DNA of 64,000 bases from Cherax quadricarinatus (lineage: Eukaryota; Arthropoda; Malacostraca; Decapoda; Parastacidae). Under the pieces are notes generated by a model. That model saw only the letters and a program-made list of their open reading frames with translations, ran no database searches and was not told the DNA's origin. Where the stretch lies: positions 45,244,957 through 45,308,956 of the forward strand of contig NC_091298.1 of NCBI RefSeq assembly GCF_038502225.1, read 5' to 3'. Below, piece after piece: positions 43,892-52,924 of this stretch (position 1 is the stretch's first letter; every line of letters begins with the position of its first letter). Both the position numbers and the translations under genes were made by a program.

Positions 43892-45166
43892 ATGAAGCTG
43901 TGTGTAGTCTGTGGTCAGTCAAACAAACGGGCTTCCACATGGATAAATTGTCATTTTTGTGGAAATTGGTGTCACGCCCCTTGTGCAGATATCCCAGAAC
44001 TAGCTACAAGCAGTATTAAAACAGAGAAGTGTTTTTGGGTATGCCCAAATGAGGAAAATCTGTGGACTAAAATCACAAGGGTATTAAAAGAGGACAACAT
44101 CAAAGCTGCTTTCATAGAAAACCTGGAAGCTTTCTACAACAGATGGGAACATAAAAAGTCTGGGCTGAATGGTACTGCCCTTGATACTGGCCATGTAGTC
44201 ACAAACTGTAAGGCTGGAGGTGATGTCCTGGTAGTCAGTAAATGTGGGGCTGATAGTGCTGTCCTGGGAGACAGTAATGGTGAAGCTGGAGGTGCTGTCC
44301 TGGGAGACAGAAATGGTGAAGCTGGAGGTGCTGTCCTGGGAGACAGAAATGGTGAAGCTGGAGATACTGTCCTGGGAGACAGTAATGGTGAAGACAGTAA
44401 TTGTGTTGCTGGAGGTGCTGTCCTGGGAGACAGTAATGGTGAAGCTGGAGAATTTGTCCAGGTAGTCGGGAATTATACGCAGGAAGGAATACATATAAAT
44501 GACCTCATAGGGGACAGGAGCCATAGTAGGGAAACAAGTGTAGTCAAAGATAAGATAAAACCAATATTGCAAACTAGAAATACCGCAGGAAATAGCAAAC
44601 AAGAGGACTCCAATAGCAATACTGAGGATAAATTACCAAAAACAACTGGTGGGAGCTCCATTGTTGGTGCTAGGGATGATAGAAGTAAGACAGGGAAACA
44701 TGCACCAACAGGGAATACAGTCACAGAAACCCAAGGCAAGCGGAAACCAAGCCTGTGCACATACTATGCACTTGGTATCTGCTGGCATGGGAAATCTGGA
44801 AAAACAGATGGGACATGCAACTATGACCACCCTAGAAAATGCCATGCCCATATGACAACAGGAAAATGCAAACTCCCTTCCTGTAAGCTTTTTCACCCTG
44901 AAATGTGTACCTCTTCAGTACAGGAAAGACTGTGCTATAACTTAAATTGCCAGGCATACCATCTAAAGGGGACAAAAAGATACAAAACATCCAGGCCATG
45001 GGAAAACCTGGGTAGCCACAGCCACTCAAGAGGGAGAGGTTTTTTAGTGCCAGGAAGGAAAAAAAACTGGCAGGAAATGGCAGAAATCGTACACCAAATC
45101 CAGTCATTCCTGGAGTGGAACCACAGTCGATGGCCTCCACTCCAAACCAACAGATACAGATACTAA
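43892..45166 (+). CDS. LINE D2 ORF1: PHD finger plus CCCH zinc-finger protein
   Basis: 424 residues; ORF1 proteins of LINEs bind the element RNA. Residues 4-51 form a C4HC3 PHD-type finger (Cys 4, 7, 20, 23, His 28, Cys 31, 47, 51, ending CFWVC). Residues about 110-190 are a run of imperfect 12-residue repeats (AGGAVLGDRNGE type, from a 36-bp DNA repeat). A low-complexity linker follows. Residues 289-357 hold three CCCH-like fingers: C289-C297-C309-H313, C317-C326-C331-H335 and C339-C348-C353-H357, the last two both C-x8-C-x4-C-x3-H. The basic tail has SRGRGFLVPGRKK. No RRM or CCHC knuckle is seen. The start is the first ATG after the leader; the stop TAA overlaps the ORF2 ATG by one base. 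Confidence 0.87.
   Translation: MKLCVVCGQSNKRASTWINCHFCGNWCHAPCADIPELATSSIKTEKCFWVCPNEENLWTKITRVLKEDNIKAAFIENLEAFYNRWEHKKSGLNGTALDTGHVVTNCKAGGDVLVVSKCGADSAVLGDSNGEAGGAVLGDRNGEAGGAVLGDRNGEAGDTVLGDSNGEDSNCVAGGAVLGDSNGEAGEFVQVVGNYTQEGIHINDLIGDRSHSRETSVVKDKIKPILQTRNTAGNSKQEDSNSNTEDKLPKTTGGSSIVGARDDRSKTGKHAPTGNTVTETQGKRKPSLCTYYALGICWHGKSGKTDGTCNYDHPRKCHAHMTTGKCKLPSCKLFHPEMCTSSVQERLCYNLNCQAYHLKGTKRYKTSRPWENLGSHSHSRGRGFLVPGRKKNWQEMAEIVHQIQSFLEWNHSRWPPLQTNRYRY
44233..44455 (+). repeat. 36-bp in-frame repeat in ORF1
   Basis: About six copies of a 36-bp unit with GGTGCTGTCCTGGGAGACAG and AATGGTGAAGCTGG, encoding a 12-residue repeat; one shortened copy sits near 44393-44410. Confidence 0.88.
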
Positions 45167-48100
45167 TGCCGGAAAAAAAATCCCCCCCCAGTACCAACAA
45201 TACCACCAGTCCGATAACATTCTTCTTTGCAAATATACAGGGTCTAAAGCCAGCAACAAACAACAAAATACCTTTCATCCGTGGACTGCTTGCAGAGGCA
45301 AAGGCAATGTTCGCGGCTTTCACTGAGACCCACATAAAGGATCACTTGGACAACGAAATATGGATCCCAGGTTACAACCTATACAGATGTGACAGAGTGA
45401 ACAGGCAAAAGGGGGGGGGGGGGGTTGGCCTGTACATTGCAGAGTCACTTGTTTGCACAGAACTGCTTAATGCCTCAAATGATGTAGTGGAAGTTTTAGC
45501 AGTAAAGGTCGAGAACCAAAACCTAGTCATTGTGGTAGTCTACAAGCCTCCGGATGCAACATCCCAGCAATTCCAGGAACAGCTGTTAAAAATTGACCAC
45601 TGTCTGGAAAATCTTCCAGCTCCTGCACCCAACATCTTGCTCCTGGGGGATTTCAACTTAAGGCACCTAAAATGGAGGAATATAGCAAATAATATTGTTG
45701 CAGTAATAACACCAGGAGGCAGCTCTGATGAAAACTCACACTCACACGAGCTTTTAAATCTCTGCACAAAATTCAATTTAAACCAGCAAATAATAGAGCC
45801 TACTAGACTGGAGAATACACTAGACCTCATCTTCACTAACAATGATGATCTGATAAGAAATGTCACCATATCAAAAACAATATACTCAGATCACAACATA
45901 ATTGAGGTTCAGACATGTATGCGTGGAGCCCCAGACCGACAAAATGAGACTAGTCACGAGGGAGCATTCACCAAATTCAACTTCAATAACAAAAACATAA
46001 AGTGGGACCAAGTAAACCAAGTCCTAACCGATATAAGCTGGGAAGATACACTAAGCAACACAGACCCCAACTTATGCCTAGAACAGATTAACTCGGTGGC
46101 ACTCGATGTATGCACAAGGCTTATTCCTCTAAGAAAAAGGAGGAGTAGATGTAAAATAGAAAGAGACAGGCGCTCCCTTTACAGGCGACGGAAAAGAATA
46201 ACAGAGCGGCTAAAAGAGGTCAATATATCTGAAATGCGTAGGGAGACACTGGTCAGAGAAATAGCAAGCATCGAACTTAAGCTAAAAGAATCCTTTAGGA
46301 GTCAGGAATCGCGGGAAGAACTAAAAGCCATAAATGAAATCGAAAGAAACCCAAAGTATTTCTTCTCCTATGCCAAATCAAAATCGAGAACAACGTCCAG
46401 TATTGGGCCCCTACTTAAACAAGATGGGTCCTACACAGATGACAGCAAGGAAATGAGTGAGCTACTCAAGTCCCAATATGACTCAGTTTTTAGCAAGCCG
46501 CTAACCAGACTGAGAGTCGAAGATCAAAATGAATTTTTTATGAGAGAGCCACAAAATTTGATTAACACAAGCCTATCCGATGTTATCCTGACGCCAAATG
46601 ACTTCGAACAGGCGATAAATGACATGCCCATGCACTCTGCCCCAGGGCCAGACTCATGGAACTCTGTGTTCATCAAGAACTGCAAGAAGCCCCTATCACG
46701 AGCCTTTTCCATCCTATGGAGAGGGAGCATGGACACGGGGGTCGTCCCTCAGTTACTAAAAACAACAGACATAGCCCCACTCCACAAAGGGGGCAGTAAA
46801 GCAATAGCAAAGAACTACAGACCAATAGCACTAACATCCCATATCATAAAAATCTTTGAAAGGGTCCTAAGAAGCAAGATCACCACCCATCTAGAAACCC
46901 ATCAGTTACACAACCCAGGGCAACATGGGTTTAGAACAGGTCGCTCCTGTCTGTCTCAACTATTGGATCACTACGACAAGGTCCTAAATGCACTAGAAGA
47001 CAAAAAGAATGCAGATGTAATATATACAGACTTTGCAAAAGCCTTCGACAAGTGTGACCATGGCGTAATAGCGCACAAAATGCGTGCTAAAGGAATAACA
47101 GGAAAAGTCGGTCGATGGATCTATAATTTCCTCACTAACAGAACACAGAGAGTAGTCGTCAACAGAGTAAAGTCCGAGGCAGCTACGGTGAAAAGCTCTG
47201 TTCCACAAGGCACAGTACTAGCTCCCATCTTGTTCCTCATCCTCATATCCGACATAGACAAGGATGTCAGCCACAGCACCGTGTCTTCCTTTGCAGATGA
47301 CACCCGAATCTGCATGACAGTGTCTTCCATTGCAGACACTGCAAGGCTCCAGGCGGACATCAACCAAATCTTTCAGTGGGCTGCGGAAAACAATATGAAG
47401 TTCAACGATGAGAAATTTCAATTACTCAGATATGGTAAACATGAGGAAATTAAATCTTCATCAGAGTACAAAACAAATTCTGGCCACAAAATAGAGCGAA
47501 ACACCAACGTCAAAGACCTGGGAGTGATTATGTCGGAGGATCTCACCTTCAAGGACCATAACATTGTATCAATCGCATCTGCTAGAAAAATGACAGGATG
47601 GATAATGAGAACCTTCAAAACTAGGGAGGCCAAGCCCATGATGACACTCTTCAGGTCACTTGTTCTATCTAGGCTGGAATATTGCTGCACTCTAACAGCA
47701 CCTTTCAAGGCAGGTGAAATTGCCGACCTAGAAAATGTACAGAGAACTTTCACGGCGCGCATAACGGAGATAAAACACCTCAATTACTGGGAGCGCTTGA
47801 GGTTTCTAAACCTGTATTCCCTGGAACGCAGGAGGGAGAGATACATGATTATATACACCTGGAAAATCCTAGAGGGACTAGTACCGAACTTGCACACGAA
47901 AATCACTCACTACGAAAGCAAAAGACTTGGCAGACGATGCACCATCCCCCCAATGAAAAGCAGGGGTGTCACTAGCACGTTAAGAGACCATACAATAAGT
48001 GTCAGGGGCCCGAGACTGTTCAACTGCCTCCCAGCACACATAAGGGGGATTACCAACAGACCCCTGGCAGTCTTCAAGCTGGCACTGGACAAGCACCTAA

Positions 48101-48228
48101 AGTCAGTTCCTGATCAGCCGGGCTGTGGCTCGTACGTTGGTTTGCGTGCAGCCAGCAGCAACAGCCTGGTTGATCAGGGGCTGATCCACCAGGAGGCCTG
48201 GTCACAGACCGGGCCGCGGGGGCGTTGA
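45166..48228 (+). CDS. LINE D2 ORF2: endonuclease-reverse transcriptase
   Basis: About 1,020 residues, with no stop or frameshift. The apurinic-type endonuclease occupies residues about 1-235 (FFFANIQGL, AFTETHIKDH, VVVYKPPDA, LLLGDFNLRHLKW, LDLIFTNNDD, YSDHNIIEV), so the Asn, Glu, Asp-x-Asn and Ser-Asp-His positions of an active enzyme are all present. The RT occupies about 460-780: HKGGSKAIAKNYRPIALTSH, GQHGFRTGRSC, YTDFAKAFDKCDH, SVPQGTVLAPILFLILISD, SSFADDTRI. A C-terminal region follows to GPRGR. Start: ATG 45166 in TAATG, sharing one base with the ORF1 stop. An in-frame GTG (45115) and ATG (45130) lie inside ORF1, but the stop-start overlap is the more likely start. The enzyme nicks target DNA and copies its RNA there (target-primed reverse transcription). 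Confidence 0.92.
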   Translation: MPEKKSPPSTNNTTSPITFFFANIQGLKPATNNKIPFIRGLLAEAKAMFAAFTETHIKDHLDNEIWIPGYNLYRCDRVNRQKGGGGVGLYIAESLVCTELLNASNDVVEVLAVKVENQNLVIVVVYKPPDATSQQFQEQLLKIDHCLENLPAPAPNILLLGDFNLRHLKWRNIANNIVAVITPGGSSDENSHSHELLNLCTKFNLNQQIIEPTRLENTLDLIFTNNDDLIRNVTISKTIYSDHNIIEVQTCMRGAPDRQNETSHEGAFTKFNFNNKNIKWDQVNQVLTDISWEDTLSNTDPNLCLEQINSVALDVCTRLIPLRKRRSRCKIERDRRSLYRRRKRITERLKEVNISEMRRETLVREIASIELKLKESFRSQESREELKAINEIERNPKYFFSYAKSKSRTTSSIGPLLKQDGSYTDDSKEMSELLKSQYDSVFSKPLTRLRVEDQNEFFMREPQNLINTSLSDVILTPNDFEQAINDMPMHSAPGPDSWNSVFIKNCKKPLSRAFSILWRGSMDTGVVPQLLKTTDIAPLHKGGSKAIAKNYRPIALTSHIIKIFERVLRSKITTHLETHQLHNPGQHGFRTGRSCLSQLLDHYDKVLNALEDKKNADVIYTDFAKAFDKCDHGVIAHKMRAKGITGKVGRWIYNFLTNRTQRVVVNRVKSEAATVKSSVPQGTVLAPILFLILISDIDKDVSHSTVSSFADDTRICMTVSSIADTARLQADINQIFQWAAENNMKFNDEKFQLLRYGKHEEIKSSSEYKTNSGHKIERNTNVKDLGVIMSEDLTFKDHNIVSIASARKMTGWIMRTFKTREAKPMMTLFRSLVLSRLEYCCTLTAPFKAGEIADLENVQRTFTARITEIKHLNYWERLRFLNLYSLERRRERYMIIYTWKILEGLVPNLHTKITHYESKRLGRRCTIPPMKSRGVTSTLRDHTISVRGPRLFNCLPAHIRGITNRPLAVFKLALDKHLKSVPDQPGCGSYVGLRAASSNSLVDQGLIHQEAWSQTGPRGR

Positions 48229-48261
48229 CCCCCGAAACTCTCTCCAGGTAAACTCCAGGTA

Positions 48262-48690
48262 AAAAGCAGATCTAGCATTTTTATGATTGCATCGTTAGTG
48301 CTTTTATTTTTCCTGAATCCAAATTGGCAGGGGTTGAGTATGTATGGTGCCGTTATAAATGAATATAGTCTCCTGAGCACGAGTTTCTCAAAGATTTTGG
48401 ATAGCAATGGACAGTTTGATATTGGCCTATAGTTTTTTACATCTGTAGGGTCACGACCTTTATGTATTGGTGTAACCCTTGCCGTCTTGAGTAGTTTCGG
48501 GAAGGTGCTAGTTTCTAGTGACTTGTTAAAAAGTAATGAGATATCATGCGAGATGACATGGGCCGCTCTCTTGTACAGTAATGGTGGGACGAGACAGATT
48601 CCGAGTTATTTTTAAGTGACTTTATAATCTCGGTGACTTCCGTGGGCTCAGTTGGAGCAAGATAGAAGGAATTTGGGAAATTCCAATCGG
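48262..48690 (-). mobile_element. LINE E fragment, a different RT clade
   Basis: Minus-strand RT fragment with HKGRDPTDVKNYRPIS, KIFEKLVLRRLYSFI and NPCQFGFRKNKSTNDAI. Homology stops abruptly at 48262, where the 3' end of LINE D2 begins. At least one frame change occurs near 48540-48600. The other half of E was not found at the left side of D2. Confidence 0.75.
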
Positions 48691-48776
48691 TTAGGTTATA
48701 GAAGGTGCGTGTATTAGGGTGTAACAGAGGGTGCTTGAAAATGTGCGCTGAAGACTTGAAATGCTGATATTTGTAG

Positions 48777-49776
48777 TGTGAAGTCTTACTCAGCCCTGTA
48801 ACAACTTCAGTCAGTATTACTAAGGCTGGCTTCTCCTCAGGAAAATTAATGTATAGAAAAAGAATAAAAACTGACGAACATAAACACTTTATTTAGAAAA
48901 TATAAAATATAAAACACTTGAATATGAAGTATTAATCCTACATTAAAGAAAATGAAAAATGAAAAATATAAATAACTGAATTCAACGCTAATATAAATGT
49001 ATATAAAACGTGGGTGTCTAGTGTTGGTGACACTGAGTGTTGTTGAAATCGTAGCCGTTGCTGATGATGGGGGGGGGGGTCGCAGGTGTTGATGACAACC
49101 CACCGGCTCGTTCTTCACAGATTTTCTAGCTTTCAATAATCCTTCCAGACAACAGGAAAGCAGGTTTTCTCCACTGCAATGATGAGGGGTTATATCCTGC
49201 TACTTGCATACACAAACAGGTAAGTGGATCAAAATTTGGGACATCTCAGACCGTTAGTCCATCTCGTTCAATTCTACTCGTTGATTGGCAGGTGACCCTC
49301 TCTGTCATCCAAGCTGGAAAGATAGACAGGCTACCCACTGCTTAAGAAATCACTCTCCATGATAAGTACAATACCTAAAAGATGTGGTGATTATTACAAC
49401 AGTCAACTTAGAGCAAGACTGAAAGGACTAAGTTTATTATTGGTCAAAAGTGAAGCTTTCAACCAATCCACTTGAATACAAGGCAGGCATGTACTTACAG
49501 TAGTGTTGGGAGCTGTGAGTCTAGTGATTACTGTTTGGACCGGAGCCCCACACGTCACCTTTCGGGGGGGGGAGAAGGAGGGGAAGGGATAGCGGGAGCT
49601 AGACTGACCCTACCTTAACAAGCAGCCGGCAATCAAACTATCACTTTCAGGGTGCGGTGAAAAAAGGCGGGAATAGCGGGAGCTAGACTTGCCTTACCTT
49701 AACAAGTAGCCGGCAATGAAACTATTGTTGCTATATACTCCATCGCTACTCCTATCTATTGAACTTTTCCCTCACA
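48777..49776. mobile_element. solo LTR, 1,000 bp
   Basis: Begins TGTGAAGTC and ends CCCTCACA, so the termini are the inverted pair TGTGA/TCACA. It is flanked by the 4-bp direct repeat GTAG (48773-48776 and 49777-49780). Copies 1 and 2 of the host repeat read uninterrupted TTGTAGAAAATG-like sequence at this point, which confirms the insertion. Inside, an ~80-bp segment with AGCGGGAGCTAGACT and AGCCGGCAAT is repeated twice (about 49588-49715). There is no internal coding region. A 4-bp duplication is usual for Gypsy-like elements, but the superfamily cannot be fixed from an LTR alone. Confidence 0.8.
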
Positions 49777-49811
49777 GTAGAAAATAGGGATTGAACAGCA
49801 CAACTGGGCAT

Positions 49812-49945
49812 GATGGAAAAAAAAAATACCACGGGTGGAGTTAGAACCAGCGATCAATCACAAAACACCAGACCGCCTCGTTAGCCACTGGACCAGCTGG
49901 TACGGTTTGTTTGCAACCGTGTCATTGCGATTTCTTTAGTCATAT
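49812..49945 (-). mobile_element. tRNA-type SINE, hairpin on the 5' side
   Basis: On the minus strand: a degenerate hairpin block (AATCGC-AATGAC-ACGGTT), then AACCGTACCAGCTGGTCCAG (A-box region), GGTTCTAACTCCACCCGTGG (B-box region) and a run of T. Same family as the copies at 13693 and 15200. It is inserted in copy 3 of the 2.3-kb repeat between GGCAT and CATATTTGCTG. Confidence 0.72.
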
Positions 49946-50238
49946 TTGCTGAATTAGACTATTGAATGGTATAACTAGGAATGCTTCCAGGTGTGGGATA
50001 CATAGGTATAACTGGAAATGCTTTTAAGGTGTTGGTTATGTAGGTATAACAGGACATTCTTGAAGTTGCTGATTGAGATATAACTGAAAATGATTGAAGA
50101 ATGTGCAAGTTATAAGGAACAGCTGAGAATGATTGAAGGTGTAGGCTATGGGGTGTAACCGGAAGTGCTTGCTGAAGCTGCAGGTTGAATGGAATACCTG
50201 GCACATGATTAGTGTTCTAATAAGTACTATTTACCTTG

Positions 50239-50290
50239 ATGAAATTAAGACACATGTGCAACACCTGGGTATCTTGTATACCATTCTTAA
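50239..50290. mobile_element. short Penelope-like terminal fragment
   Basis: GACACATGTGCAACACCTGG then GTATCTT and GTATACCATTC match the outer part of the left arm of the fold-back element (ATTAGACACATGTGCAACTC). It is inserted in copy 3 of the 2.3-kb repeat, where CTATTTACCTTG is repeated on both sides (50226-50237 and 50298-50309), possibly a target duplication. Confidence 0.6.
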
Positions 50291-51100
50291 ACAACTATTT
50301 ACCTTGCAGGTAAGTGAGAACTAACAGCTATTATGGGAGAGTTGACCTACCATTACTTAGGCAAATTCCTTGACGGTGGGGTTCTCTTGGGCCAAGAAAT
50401 GCGTCTTGACCTTCGCTTCTTTGAATCGATCCTGATTGACACCTATTACACCAGGCGGTGTAAGACCCCCTACGAGTTTAGCGCTACTTTTCTCCACATC
50501 CTCAATATAATAATACGAGAGTAAAATAAATTGTTACAAAGTTTGGATACGAAATCTAGTGAAGGGAAATGAAAAAGTTCATTGTAATTAAATATTTAAG
50601 CGAGGATATTTCAATAGACGAGTCCGTGAGGGAGAGAAAAGTCCGTTGGGAAGGACTTTACTCTCCACTGTTTTGAGAAGTCTGTGGGAGCAAACAATAC
50701 CATAAACAAAATGTATAAACAATGCACTGTTGGGGGGAGGGGGGACTGGACGTGAGTGAGGGAGCTTGGGTAACAGATGTGCATTCTCTGGTTCTTTCTG
50801 TCCCTTCGGTTTTCTTTTTTATTCTTTGCCACTGCTCTTCCTCTCAGTGTTGTCCAATTCGAGGAACACATGAATGTAAATTTCCTAGTAGGCGTTTCTA
50901 TTTCAAGATCCAGTTTCGTGCTATCTGTTGCAAGGGTCAGGTTGACTGTTATGTCCCATGTATACCAACCAAGACTAAATTTATCTCCTGGTGCACTTCA
51001 GCCTCTCCGGTTCTGTTAAATAACTATACAAAACTCCCTCTTCTGCGATCCAGATCTAATATTTTATTCTCTGTATACACATCTGTGTATACACACGGGA

Positions 51101-51101
<1 letters not shown>

Positions 51102-51185
<84 letters not shown>
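51102..51185. repeat. (TA)n microsatellite
   Basis: About 42 TA units at the junction of copies 3 and 4. Confidence 0.97.
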
Positions 51186-51187
<2 letters not shown>

Positions 51188-51666
51188 CACTACACATTCA
51201 CAGAGATTAATTAAGTTCCATTTTAGTGATCATTGTGTCCTGGACAGGTGATGAACAAGTGACATGCAGCCTTAATGGCCGTAGTGTATTCGACAGTATT
51301 TAAACTTAATCGCAAGTGTCTGTGGGAAGTGTTAGCAAAGAAAATGTTCACAAAGTGCCTATAACAAAGTTGTTTTAGGAACTTATAACGATGTTGATAA
51401 CGGTATAGCGTTCTTCAAGTGTTGATTATAAGTTGATAACAAGTGTTCATAACGAGTGTTGGTATCAAGGGCTAATACAAATGTTGAAAACAAAAATATT
51501 TACAACACGAACGTTAATAACAAAAGTGTTGATAAAAACGTGGATAAAAAGTGATAAGAACTGAGATCGAGTGTGTTGAGAACCACAGTGTTGGCAAGTG
51601 TTGAAAGTAACACTTGACGAGAAATGTTGATAGTTGACAAGTGTTGCAAAAGACTTTGGTAACACG

Positions 51667-51810
51667 TACCGCGAGTGTGTGTTACCGCGAGTGTTTTACC
51701 GCGAGTGTGTGTTTTACCGCGAGTGTGTGTTTTACCGCGAGTGTGTGTTTTACCGCGAGTGTGTGTTTTACCGCGAGTGTCTGTTACCTCGAGTGTCGCC
51801 GTTACCGCGA
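51667..51810 (+). repeat. ~20-bp TACCGCGAGTG sub-repeats in copy 4
   Basis: Seven to eight copies of TACCGCGAGTGTGTGTTTT and shortened forms. Copies 1 and 2 have only two such units at the same place, so the expansion is specific to this copy. Confidence 0.9.
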
Positions 51811-52924
51811 GTGTCGTAAACACTGGTTGTGATAAGTGTTGGCAGGAGCGATGGTAAGAGCGTTGATAGAGCGAGCGTTGAAGACAAGTGTGATATAAAA
51901 GATCTGGAAAGTTATTTAACAAAAGTGTGTTGATAAAAAGTACTGATAACAAGTGTATCGATAACAGCATCTGTTTCTCGGCACCACTTGGGATCCCAGC
52001 ACCACTTGGGATCCCAGCACCACTTGGGATCCCAGCTCTTCCTGGTCTCCACAGGCATCATCTACCGTCAAGGGAAGGCGAGTGTCATGTTATCAATCTA
52101 AAGACATTATACTTTAATTCAACTTTACTCTAAGAGTTATTTATGTTTCCCAACTGAACTGGGGTTTAATTAGTCAAGAAATTTATAATTTGTATTTTGA
52201 GGATAGTTGTAGATGTAGGTGAGTGACTTGTGTAAGTTGTGCTGAGATACTTGTTGAAGGTGTATGTTGAAGGATACATCTGGAGGTTCTTCTAGAAGTT
52301 GCTTGTAGAAGGGTGTAACTGAGGATGCTTTGAAAAGAGGGCTGAGGGCTTGAAATACTGATGGTATAACTAGAAATGCCTCCATGTGCGGGATAAATGT
52401 GTATAACTTGGAATGATTGAAGGTGTAGATTATGTCGGTATAACAAGAAATGCTTGAAGTTGCTGATTATGAGGTATAACTGGGAATGATTGGAAAATTT
52501 GCAAGTTATAAGGTACAACTGAGAATGATTGAAGGTGTAGGTTATGAGTTGTAACCGGGAATGATTGAAGAAGGTGAAGGTTATAAGGTATAACCGGAAG
52601 TGCTTGCTGAAGATGCAGGTTGAATGGAATACCTGGGGCATGATTAGTGTACTAATAAGTACTATTTACCTTGCAGGTAAGTGAGAAGTGACAACTATTA
52701 TGGGAGATTTGACCCACCATTATTAAGGTAAGTTCCCACTTTGTACCAGTTCTCTCTTAAATCGCGTTCCACTGTTAACTAGTATCTCTTAACATGTACA
52801 ACATTATGAATATTCGGTATGCGGATTAAAGGGAATAGTTGCAAATATATATATAACAGCATGACATTCACTCTACTGTTATGGACTACTGCAGGGCTAC
52901 TCCACTGGCGGCCCGCGGTCCGAA

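Larger units (their letters stand above)
42542..48261 (+). mobile_element. LINE D2, apparently complete two-ORF non-LTR retrotransposon
   Basis: A CR1/L2-like element with long leader, ORF1 (43892-45166) and ORF2 (45166-48228), and a 3' end only about 33 bp beyond the ORF2 stop. Both frames are open with no lesion. The exact 5' end is not determined; it lies between 42542 and 43892. The 3' tip CTCCAGGTAAACTCCAGGTA is a short duplicated motif also seen in D1 and in four minus-strand fragments. It abuts an older LINE (E) at 48262. Confidence 0.88.
48690..51060 (+). repeat. 2.3-kb repeat unit, copy 3 (5'-truncated, with insertions)
   Basis: Begins in the middle of the unit (TAGAAGGTGCGTGTATTAGG) and is interrupted by a solo LTR (48777-49776) and a SINE (about 49812-49945). 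It then continues with CTTGCAGGTAAGTGAGAACT and GCAAATTCCTTGACGGTGG, and runs in tandem into copy 4. Confidence 0.8.
51060..52740 (+). repeat. 2.3-kb repeat unit, copy 4
   Basis: Begins with a palindrome near 51072-51093 and a long (TA)n at 51102-51185, then GTGACATGCAGCC and the TTGATAAC-rich region. It has an expanded TACCGCGAGTGTGTGTTTT array (51667-51800), three TGGGATCCCA units (51980-52038), and ends just after CTTGCAGGTAAGTGAGAAGT at about 52740, shorter than copies 1 and 2. Confidence 0.8.
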
